Shown here: positions 1-5,077 of the stretch, piece after piece
Layout: every line of letters starts with the position of its first letter
Position numbering within the stretch: position 1 is the stretch's first letter
DNA from: Thermoplasmatales archaeon ex4484_6
GTDB taxonomy: Archaea > Thermoplasmatota > Penumbrarchaeia > Penumbrarchaeales > Penumbrarchaeaceae
Direction: 5' to 3'
DNA: 5,077 nt
Assembly (NCBI GenBank): GCA_002254385.1
Contig: NJDO01000129.1
Coordinates: 1-5,077, forward strand
Notes under the pieces: model-generated
The model's input: the letters and a program-made list of their open reading frames with translations, nothing else
Database searches by the model: none
What the model was told of the DNA's origin: nothing
Program-made: the position numbers and the translations under genes

Positions 1-459
1 GTATCCTCCGAACTCGGGAAATTCAGGGGCCCGGGGAGAAAGACCGCGGAATGCCCTTATGCGAATCTTGTCATGTTGAAGATGATATCGGCTTTTCCGG
101 ATCTCATCAATGGAAGCGAGGCGGGAAAAGGTATCTCCGCACTCTGTGATCTCTGGACGGAAAGAAAGGTGAGAAGACCCTTTCTCTTTGCCATGGGTAC
201 GGATTTCATGAAATTGAAGGCTCCCATGATATGGTACAACATACTTCATGTCACGGAGGTGCTCTCCAGATTTCCGGGGGCACGGAAGGACGAGAGGTTC
301 CTCCAGATGGTCGATATTATTCGGGACAAGGCCGATGATAATGGGCGGTACACTGCAGAAAGCATATACCTTTCATGGGCAGGGTGGGATTTCTCCCGGA
401 AGAAGGAACCATCACCTTGGATAACCTACAGGGTCCTCAACATCCTGAAGAGATTGTAA
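1..459 (+). CDS. C-terminal part of a prenyltransferase/squalene-cyclase-like protein, function unknown (5' truncated)
   Basis: The frame is open from base 1 to the TAA at 457-459 and begins before the window, so only the last 152 residues are visible. An internal Met at base 73 is unlikely to be the start, because the 24 codons before it continue the same protein character (a C-P-Y-A-N-L-V stretch). Visible blocks are M-G-T-D-F-M-K-L-K-A-P, W-Y-N-I-L-H-V, D-E-R-F-L-Q-M, G-R-Y-T-A-E-S and a terminal K-K-E-P-S-P-W-I-T. From memory, these resemble the C-terminus of a widespread uncharacterised family with the all-alpha toroid fold of prenyltransferases and terpene cyclases. No catalytic residues can be assigned. 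There is no signal peptide or membrane segment in the visible part, so it is probably cytoplasmic. It lies 379 bases before the next gene on the same strand and is probably a separate transcription unit. That it is a real gene is nearly certain; the family is a moderate-confidence recognition. Confidence 0.75.
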   Translation, partial: VSSELGKFRGPGRKTAECPYANLVMLKMISAFPDLINGSEAGKGISALCDLWTERKVRRPFLFAMGTDFMKLKAPMIWYNILHVTEVLSRFPGARKDERFLQMVDIIRDKADDNGRYTAESIYLSWAGWDFSRKKEPSPWITYRVLNILKRL

Positions 460-541
460 GGGCCCGGAACGAAAAACAGGTTCCTATCGAGGGGTTCTGC
501 GGTGGGGATATGTGGCCTATCGGGGGATTCCGGGCCCGGGT

Positions 542-598
542 GCTTCGGCCGCTGCCGGAGCTTGGGTGTGTTTGCTAGGAAGGAAGAAAACTTCCTTC
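542..598 (+). terminator. Two consecutive hairpins, possible 3' end of the upstream transcript
   Basis: The first hairpin is GCTTCGGC (542-549), loop CGCT, then GCCGGAGC (554-561): eight pairs including one G-U. It is followed by a moderately T-rich run (562-576). The second is GAAGGAAG (579-586), loop AAAA, then CTTCCTTC (591-598): eight perfect pairs. They lie 80-140 bases after the upstream stop codon and before the TATA boxes, where a transcript end would be expected. Neither is followed by a solid T-tract, so termination is only a guess; RNA stability or processing is an equal alternative. Confidence 0.25.
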
Positions 599-621
599 TG
601 TGCTTGTTTGAAGCGGGAAGG

Positions 622-679
622 GTATAAAAGAAGATTGAGGACCCTTTTGTCAAAGTATAAAAGACTGCCCGTTTGTCAA
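622..679 (+). repeat. Imperfect tandem repeat pairing a TATA box with CCC(T/G)TTTGTCAA
   Basis: GTATAAAAGA occurs at 622-631 and identically at 655-664. CCCTTTTGTCAA at 642-653 recurs as CCCGTTTGTCAA at 668-679 (11 of 12 identical). The order is the same in both copies, so this is a tandem duplication of one module. The copies differ by a 7-base length change between the two elements (10 bases in the first, 3 in the second). The copies lie next to each other with a single base between them. Confidence 0.65.
623..663 (+). promoter_or_regulatory. Two identical TATAAAAG boxes, candidate archaeal promoters
   Basis: TATAAAAG is present at 623-630 and 656-663. The second is preceded by TCAAAG, which resembles an archaeal BRE; the first has a weaker GGAAGG. 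If used, transcripts would start near 650 and 683 and read into the tetR operon with a leader of about 155-190 bases. No gene starts close enough to be an obvious alternative target. TATA-like strings are common by chance; the duplication is what makes these worth marking. Confidence 0.35.
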
Positions 680-767
680 TTGTCTCCCGAACACTTTCCG
701 GATCGGAAAAGGCACCGAGCTTTTTCTGCCAGCTCCCGCAGAAGGCGGTAAAAAGTGATGCCTTTTC

Positions 768-782
768 AGAAAGTTTTAAATA
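768..782 (+). promoter_or_regulatory. Archaeal-type BRE/TATA promoter of the tetR-ABC operon
   Basis: AGAAAG (768-773) followed by TTTTAAATA (774-782) fits the BRE plus box-A pattern. With the usual spacing of about 26 bases from the TATA centre, transcription would start near 804, giving a leader of about 35 bases that contains the ribosome binding site of the regulator. The match of TATA, start point, operator and ribosome binding site is mutually consistent. A bacterial reading is weaker, because no good -35 hexamer stands at the right distance. Confidence 0.55.
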
Positions 783-803
783 TCACTCCCCGTTACAGTG
801 CCA

Positions 804-817
804 ACCGACCGGTCGGT
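804..817. promoter_or_regulatory. Perfect 14-bp palindrome, likely TetR-family operator
   Basis: ACCGACCGGTCGGT equals its own reverse complement over all 14 bases. The family of sequences ACCNACCGGTNGGT-like is well known among operators of TetR-type repressors (established knowledge). It lies 22 bases before the start codon of a TetR-family gene and at the predicted transcript start, where binding would block RNA polymerase. The inference is that the adjacent regulator binds here and represses its own operon. Confidence 0.8.
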
Positions 818-821
818 ATGT

Positions 822-830
822 GGAGAGGTG
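822..830 (+). promoter_or_regulatory. Ribosome binding site deciding the tetR start at 839
   Basis: GGAGAGGTG is a strong complement to the 16S rRNA tail and ends 8 bases before ATG 839. The upstream in-frame candidates are GTG 755, ATG 758 and ATG 818. Only the 755/758 pair has even a weak site (AAGGCGGT, 742-749), and starting there would translate through the TATA box and operator. Confidence 0.75.
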
Positions 831-838
831 AAACGCGA

Positions 839-1423
839 ATGACGGCCGAACACGAGACAAAACAGCGCATCATGCAGGCAGCTTTCGAGCTGTTCTGCGT
901 CAGAGGTTACGATCGTGTTTCACTCTCGGAGATAGCGGACCGTGCAGGGGTTTCCAAGGGAGGTCTGTTCCACCATTTCGATTCGAAATATGACCTTGCC
1001 AAGGCCACCCTGATATGGTGGGCCGATTCGAACATGAAAACCGTTCTTGAAGAGGTGAACAGGGGCGGTGTTTCACCCGAGCGGGCGCTGGGCTCCTTTG
1101 TGGACATGACCCTTGATATGATCTCGGAAGAAAGGGGTTTTATCCGGTTCTTCTGGGGCGTCATTGATGAGGCCGTTAAAAAGGAGGATCATGGAGCGTG
1201 GATGGATTTCCTCAACAGCTACATGGACCTCATTGCCCTTCAGTATCAGAGGCTGGGCATGGAAGAGCCAAGGGAGAGGGCCCTGATATTCATGGCGGGT
1301 CTGGATGGGTTGACCCTCTATTCAGAGATACTGAAAGCATCGGGGAACGTTCCGGACCGGAAAGCTCTGAGAAGGGCATTGATGCAGACCTATGCAGGGA
1401 TATCTGGAGATGATGACGAATGA
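839..1423 (+). CDS. TetR/AcrR-family transcriptional repressor
   Basis: A 194-residue DNA-binding regulator, normal length for the family. The N-terminal TetR_N domain spans about residues 8-54: helix K8-R22, the F-x-x-x-G-Y-D sequence, then the helix-turn-helix L29-I32-A33...G37-V38-S39-K40-G41-G42-L43-F44-H45-H46-F47, ending in D48-S49-K50. Residues 55-194 form the variable all-helical ligand-binding and dimerisation domain, with a W62-W63 pair that may line the pocket; the ligand cannot be predicted. The start at ATG 839 is chosen for its ribosome binding site and because the family usually begins about 10 residues before the first helix. Its stop codon overlaps the start of the ABC ATPase gene (ATGA), so it is the first gene of the operon. 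The palindrome at 804-817 is its probable operator, giving negative autoregulation of the transporter. Family assignment is firm; the target is inference. Confidence 0.93.
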   Translation: MTAEHETKQRIMQAAFELFCVRGYDRVSLSEIADRAGVSKGGLFHHFDSKYDLAKATLIWWADSNMKTVLEEVNRGGVSPERALGSFVDMTLDMISEERGFIRFFWGVIDEAVKKEDHGAWMDFLNSYMDLIALQYQRLGMEEPRERALIFMAGLDGLTLYSEILKASGNVPDRKALRRALMQTYAGISGDDDE

Positions 1424-2139
1424 CCGGACAGATAATAATCGAGGCAAAGGATGTTCGAAGGGATTTCAAGCTCGGAGATGTGGAGGTCCACGCTCTCAGA
1501 GGGATCGACCTCAGCGTGGGAAGGGGGGAATTCCTCGTCATCCTGGGACCCAGCGGATCAGGCAAGACGACACTTTTGAACTGTCTTGGAGGCATTGACT
1601 CGCCCACCTCGGGGACCATCAAGGTGGACGGAAAGGATATCAGTTCCTACAATGAGAACAGGTTATCGGAGTACAGACGCAACAAGGTCGGTTGGGTGTT
1701 CCAGTTCTTCAACCTCATTCCTTCCCTGACCGCCGTCGAGAACGTTGCACTGGCACTCGAGATGGCCCATGACAGGAAGGATATGATGAAAAGGAGTCTG
1801 GAAGCCCTATCCCTTGTGGGCATCCCCGACAAGGCCAACATGTTCCCTTCCCAGCTCTCGGGAGGCGAACAGCAGAGGGTGGCGATCGCAAGGGCCCTTG
1901 TGAAAAAACCGGCAATCGTTCTCGCGGATGAACCCACCGGAAACCTTGATTGGGTCACCGGACAGAAGACAGCACAGCTCATGAAGGACCTGAATAAGAA
2001 GGAAGGCATTACATTCATCGTGGTGTCCCATGATATTTCCATAACATCCGTGGCCGACAGGGTACTGCACCTGATGGACGGTCAGATATCGAGGAAGAAG
2101 TTCAACGATCCAGGGGCAAAGAAGGTGATGGAAGAATGA
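1420..2139 (+). CDS. ABC transporter ATP-binding protein, MacB/LolD type
   Basis: A 239-residue cytoplasmic ATPase that would power the permease encoded next to it. All nucleotide-binding motifs are intact: Walker A G43-P-S-G-S-G-K-T-T51, Q-loop Q95 within F94-Q-F-F-N-L-I-P, signature L146-S-G-G-E-Q-Q152, Walker B I166-V-L-A-D-E171, D-loop N175-L-D177 and switch H204 in V-S-H-D. The Q-loop context and the S-G-G-E-Q-Q-R-V-A-I-A-R-A stretch are typical of the MacB/LolD/FtsE group, which pairs with FtsX-fold permeases and works by mechanotransmission rather than by moving substrate through the membrane (established knowledge). Length is normal, with a short charged tail. GGAGATGATG at 1406-1415 provides the ribosome binding site. 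It overlaps tetR and the permease gene by four bases on each side, so the three are almost certainly co-transcribed and translationally coupled. Confidence 0.95.
   Translation: MTGQIIIEAKDVRRDFKLGDVEVHALRGIDLSVGRGEFLVILGPSGSGKTTLLNCLGGIDSPTSGTIKVDGKDISSYNENRLSEYRRNKVGWVFQFFNLIPSLTAVENVALALEMAHDRKDMMKRSLEALSLVGIPDKANMFPSQLSGGEQQRVAIARALVKKPAIVLADEPTGNLDWVTGQKTAQLMKDLNKKEGITFIVVSHDISITSVADRVLHLMDGQISRKKFNDPGAKKVMEE
2122..2131 (+). promoter_or_regulatory. GGTGAT-type ribosome binding site of the permease
   Basis: AAGGTGATGG contains GGTGAT (2124-2129), which pairs with the ATCACC of the archaeal 16S 3' end. It lies inside the 3' end of the ATPase gene. The spacing is 6 bases to ATG 2136 and 9 bases to the adjacent ATG 2139. 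Both starts are possible and differ by a single Met. Confidence 0.6.
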
Positions 2140-4508
2140 TGATTCTCATCAAGAAGGCTGTGAGGGACCTTCTCAGGCACAAGATGAGAACCATTTCCAT
2201 AATGATAGCGATTGCCCTGTCGGTAGGTCTCGGAATAGGGCTTGTCAATGCCACAAGGAATGCATTCGATTCATTCGACAAGAGGCTCGAGGTCACCAAT
2301 TACGAGGACATCGATATCATGTTCGACATGACCCGGATAAACATGTCCGCCGTGAGGGATATATCCGGCGTGGAGGAGGTCTGCGGCAGGGTATTCATCG
2401 AGACACAGGTCCAGTACGGGAATGAAAGATACAAGACACACTGGATATCGTCACCCTACCATGAAGAGAAACCATATTCGACAATCAACGGATACCAGAT
2501 GGTCAAGGGAGATTACGTTAGTTCCATGTATGCCCGGGAGGCCCTTGTGGGTCATCTCTTCGCGGATGCGAATGGTGTAGAGCCGGGAGATGACCTGAAG
2601 GTGTCCTACGGGAATCTCACATTCGAGCTGAATGTTTCGGGCGTTGCCGCATCCCCCGAATACGTCTATGCGGTTAGCGACGAGGGATGGCCGGAACCCT
2701 CGCACCTTCTTCCGTTGTTCACAACCTATGAGATGACATCCAAGGTTCTGGAACTGGAAGATGATACCTACAACGAGCTGCTGATCAAGGTTGCGGACGG
2801 TCATGATGTCGAATCGGTCAAGGAAAGCCTGGAGGAGAACCTGACGGGGATGGGTGTGAGGATAACGAGGTCCATTCTCGGAACGGAGGAGACGGATTAT
2901 CTTTTCTCCCGGAGCGATGCAAAAGGGATGGGACAGATGGGATGGGTGTTCGGGACCATCATCCTGGTCGTCACATCGGTGGTGATCTACAATTCGATGA
3001 CCAAGCTGATATCGTCACAGAGGGCCTATATCGGAGTAATGGGAGCTCTGGGAGGGAGAAAAAGGGACATCCTCGGCCATTATTCCCTTTTCGGCCTCTT
3101 CATGGGAGCTTCCGGTTCCATACTCGGCATACCTCTCGGAATAGGGATATCAAAATTGACGATCACCGAATACGCGGATATCATCGGTCTTATCGATCCC
3201 TCCACGAATACTAACTGGAATGTCGTTCTTCTCTTTTTCACGATCGGTGCAGCCATCGCAACACTTGGCGCGTTCCTGGGATCCCTGAAGGCCGTGAGAA
3301 TTGGTCCCAGGGAAGCCCTGACCTCCCAGTATACCACCCTCGATTACTCCAGGAAACCCCTGCTCGAAAGATTGTTCGATCTCCTGTTCCGCAGCAGGCC
3401 CATCCTTCCGAGGATCCCCCTGAGAAATCTCAGCAGGCACAAGCTCAGAACGACGGTAACCCTGCTCTCCCTGGGAGTATCGCTCATACTGGTCTTTGCA
3501 AGTCTGGCGCTGTCATTCGGGTTCACTCAACCTCTGGAGGACAACTATGATAAATACGAGAAATGGGACCTGAAGGTCACCCTCATCAACCCGATCCCGG
3601 CAGAGGATGCCGTTTCAATACTGCGGTCCCCTTCCTTCGAGGGAACCGGGGCCGAGGTGACACTGGACGACTATCTCCCGATACTGGACGGGGACGGGAT
3701 GGGATTCGCCAGGATACAGGCTTTCGACAGTGATTCGAAGCTCCGCAACTTCCATGTTATCGAGGGAAGATATGATCCGGAGAGGGGAGTTCTCGTGGGG
3801 TCGGTCTTTGCTCATAAGGAGGGTTTCAAGGTTGGTGACGAGGCCACCTTCGTGATAGGAAACAGAACGGCCTCGGTCCTCATCACGGGTATCACCGGAG
3901 AACTTCTTGACGATTCCTTCCTCATGACGCTGGATCAGGCCTGGGAGCTCCTAGGGGCGGGGCAGATAGTGAACGCACTGATATTGAATCTCGGGGATAG
4001 GACCAAGGATTCCATTGAATCACTCGTAAGGGACAATTTCGCGGTCTCATCCTTTCTTTACACCGATGACGTGATTAACGGTATGGAAAGCATGCTGCAG
4101 GGCATAATCGTCATGTTCTTCATGTTCATAGGATTCGGTATAGTTGCGGAGGTGCTTTTCATATCCACCACTGTTGTTCTCAACATCCTGGATCGGGACA
4201 TGGAATTCGTATCCCTCCGGGCAATAGGTGCAAGACCGAGGAAAATAATGCGGATGATAGTACTTGAAACCATGATGCTGCTCACGGGAGGCCTGATCAT
4301 CGGTCTCCCCCTGGGTGTGCTCACGACAAAATGGGCCATGGCATACATGGTAAAGGACCTGATGTACTATGTCATAAACGTTGATCCGATCGTATACGTG
4401 ATATCTGCCGTGATCGCGGTACTCTCCGCACTGATATCATCATACATCTCCGCCCGGTACATCACCAAGATCCAGCTTGTGGACATCATCAGACAGAGGT
4501 CCATCTGA
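2136..4508 (+). CDS. FtsX-like ABC transporter permease with two extracytoplasmic domains (MacB superfamily)
   Basis: A 790-residue membrane protein, the partner of the preceding ATPase. It is a fused duplicate, each half having one membrane helix, a large outside domain and three more helices. First half: TM1 about 17-39, outside domain about 41-267, TM2 268-290, TM3 316-336, TM4 361-383. Second half: TM5 438-460, outside domain about 464-650, TM6 656-680, TM7 708-730, TM8 752-774. The duplication shows in R10-D-L-L-R-H-K-M-R-T19 versus R430-N-L-S-R-H-K-L-R-T439 just before TM1 and TM5. It also shows in the coupling segments after TM2 and TM6 (Y-I-G-V-M-G-A-L-G-G-R-K-R and F-V-S-L-R-A-I-G-A-R-P-R-K), which would contact the ATPase. 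The outside domains match the general MacB-type core domain pattern. Likely roles are export of a peptide, lipid or drug, or extraction of a lipoprotein; the substrate is unknown. There is no signal peptide besides TM1. It is the last gene of the operon and overlaps the ATPase gene by ATGA. Confidence 0.92.
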   Translation: MMILIKKAVRDLLRHKMRTISIMIAIALSVGLGIGLVNATRNAFDSFDKRLEVTNYEDIDIMFDMTRINMSAVRDISGVEEVCGRVFIETQVQYGNERYKTHWISSPYHEEKPYSTINGYQMVKGDYVSSMYAREALVGHLFADANGVEPGDDLKVSYGNLTFELNVSGVAASPEYVYAVSDEGWPEPSHLLPLFTTYEMTSKVLELEDDTYNELLIKVADGHDVESVKESLEENLTGMGVRITRSILGTEETDYLFSRSDAKGMGQMGWVFGTIILVVTSVVIYNSMTKLISSQRAYIGVMGALGGRKRDILGHYSLFGLFMGASGSILGIPLGIGISKLTITEYADIIGLIDPSTNTNWNVVLLFFTIGAAIATLGAFLGSLKAVRIGPREALTSQYTTLDYSRKPLLERLFDLLFRSRPILPRIPLRNLSRHKLRTTVTLLSLGVSLILVFASLALSFGFTQPLEDNYDKYEKWDLKVTLINPIPAEDAVSILRSPSFEGTGAEVTLDDYLPILDGDGMGFARIQAFDSDSKLRNFHVIEGRYDPERGVLVGSVFAHKEGFKVGDEATFVIGNRTASVLITGITGELLDDSFLMTLDQAWELLGAGQIVNALILNLGDRTKDSIESLVRDNFAVSSFLYTDDVINGMESMLQGIIVMFFMFIGFGIVAEVLFISTTVVLNILDRDMEFVSLRAIGARPRKIMRMIVLETMMLLTGGLIIGLPLGVLTTKWAMAYMVKDLMYYVINVDPIVYVISAVIAVLSALISSYISARYITKIQLVDIIRQRSI

Positions 4509-4552
4509 ATCATGGAGAATCAGCATGAAGGCGTTCCACAGGTGCTGCAGGC

Positions 4553-5077
4553 TCATCCGTCAAGGATCTCTTCCAGCTCCCGTTCAAGCTCCAGGAGATT
4601 TCCTATGCACTCATCAACACTTCCCGCACAGGATATCGCCCCGTGCCCCATCCAGAGGACCGTGTTGTGTTCCTTCATCGCATTCATGGTCGCGAACGCG
4701 AGCTCCGGTGAGCCGGGTTCGAACCATCCCACCGAGCCGAAGCCTCCCGGTAATGTCCTTCCCCCGGGGTGATTCGACGAGAATCTCAAAACGGCATCCA
4801 TATGGCAGTGCATGACAACGTTCCCTTTCTTCATCGAGAGTATCAGAAGATGAGAGGAGAGTTCGCTCGTCGGAGGGCCGCTTCCCCATACGAGATCGAG
4901 CTTTCCCTCGTGATATCCGAAGAGTCCGATGGAACCTTCAGGGTCCCCGATGACCTCTTCCATGGTGGAACCCGCCCTTGTGATGAGGATATGGGATCCT
5001 TCGAGCTCCGGAACCTTCAAAGGGGCATTATAATAGAGCTTCCCGGGATCACCAGAGAAGGGTGTGCTGAGCCTTAT
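4553..5077 (-). CDS. Class II aldolase/adducin family protein, rhamnulose-1-phosphate aldolase-like (N-terminus beyond window)
   Basis: On the reverse strand, 174 residues are visible; the frame stays open to the right edge, so the start lies outside. A TTG at 5020 is not the start, because the 19 codons upstream (ending Y-Y-N-A-P-L) continue the protein. The family catalyses zinc-dependent retro-aldol cleavage of a ketose-1-phosphate to dihydroxyacetone phosphate and an aldehyde. Counting from base 5020 as residue 1: S-H-I-L-I-T at 9-14; the P-T-S-E-L motif with E53, equivalent to the catalytic Glu of RhaD; zinc ligands H71 and H73 in V-V-M-H-C-H (4808-4810, 4802-4804); and the third ligand H126 in M-G-H-G (4643-4645). 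Compared from memory with E. coli RhaD, the segment between the second and third His is about 16 residues shorter and the tail about 30 shorter. The real substrate is therefore open (deoxypentulose or methylthioribulose phosphates are alternatives). It is convergent with the permease across 44 bases and shows no functional link to the operon. Confidence 0.88.
   Translation of the reverse strand: MRLSTPFSGDPGKLYYNAPLKVPELEGSHILITRAGSTMEEVIGDPEGSIGLFGYHEGKLDLVWGSGPPTSELSSHLLILSMKKGNVVMHCHMDAVLRFSSNHPGGRTLPGGFGSVGWFEPGSPELAFATMNAMKEHNTVLWMGHGAISCAGSVDECIGNLLELERELEEILDG

Larger units (their letters stand above)
460..838. other. 379-base intergenic region with hairpins, repeated TATA boxes and the operon promoter
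   Basis: No convincing gene is present. The open frames here (375-578, 512-751 and the reverse 426-653) have low-complexity or Arg/Cys-rich translations, no matching ribosome binding site and no recognisable domain. The left half (460-561) is GC-rich with a perfect palindrome CCGGGCCCGG at 530-539, then two hairpins (542-561 and 579-598). The right half becomes AT-richer and carries the tandem TATA-box module (622-679), short inverted repeats TTTCCG-GAT-CGGAAA (695-709) and TTCTGC-N8-GCAGAA (724-743), and the TATA element and operator of the downstream operon. Confidence 0.7.

Noticed and set aside
724..743. TTCTGC-N8-GCAGAA inverted repeat as an operator or terminator
   Set aside because: It has only six pairs with an eight-base loop, and the T-run precedes rather than follows it; this is too weak to call.
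512..751. Possible small gene encoding about 79 residues in the intergenic region
   Set aside because: The translation is Arg/Cys-rich with no domain, there is no good ribosome binding site, and it runs through the hairpins and duplicated TATA boxes.
1647..2042. Long reverse-strand open frame opposite the ABC ATPase
   Set aside because: It mirrors a gene with intact Walker A, signature and Walker B motifs; the reverse translation has no recognisable domain.
4058..4348. Reverse-strand open frame rich in Met/Ile/Ser opposite the permease
   Set aside because: The composition is that expected from antisense reading of membrane-helix codons, and the forward frame is clearly the gene.
4505..4552. 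Possible terminator between the convergent permease and aldolase genes
   Set aside because: CTGA...TCAG at 4505-4523 forms only a four-pair stem followed by mismatches, and there is no T-tract on either strand.
4477..4815. Forward open frame overlapping the permease end and the aldolase
   Set aside because: It is a shadow of the reverse-strand aldolase, whose zinc-binding His motifs lie in the same interval.

Overview
The window most likely comes from an archaeon, probably a euryarchaeote or Thermoplasmata-like lineage (inference, about 70% sure). The evidence is indirect. A box-A style TATA element with a purine-rich BRE-like stretch lies about 25 bases before the expected transcript start. 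The ribosome binding sites match the archaeal 16S tail (GGTGAT before the permease, GGAGAGGTG before the regulator). Genes overlap by ATGA, and AGG/AGA (Arg) and ATA (Ile) codons are common. No rRNA, tRNA, CRISPR array or insertion sequence is visible.

Layout: (1) Bases 1-459 hold the C-terminal part of a gene entering from the left, probably an alpha-helical prenyltransferase/terpene-cyclase-like protein of unknown function. (2) Bases 460-838 are a 379-base non-coding stretch. It holds two stable hairpins, an imperfect tandem repeat carrying two identical TATAAAAG boxes, and a third TATA element followed by a perfect 14-bp palindrome typical of TetR-family operators. (3) Bases 839-4508 are a tightly packed three-gene operon: a TetR-family repressor, a MacB/LolD-type ABC ATPase and a 790-residue FtsX-like permease, each overlapping the next by four bases. 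(4) From 4553 to the right edge, on the opposite strand, runs the C-terminal part of a class II aldolase resembling rhamnulose-1-phosphate aldolase. It converges on the permease across a 44-base gap with no clear terminator.

The operon reads as a self-regulated exporter or membrane-stress module. The repressor would bind the palindrome at the transcript start and shut off its own gene and the transporter until a ligand releases it. The ATPase would drive the permease, which has two extracytoplasmic domains and no adaptor protein or outer-membrane partner beside it. The substrate cannot be read from the sequence. I see no clearly undescribed system. The points most worth a second look are the promoter/operator architecture, the duplicated TATA module, and the aldolase's shortened active-site segment.
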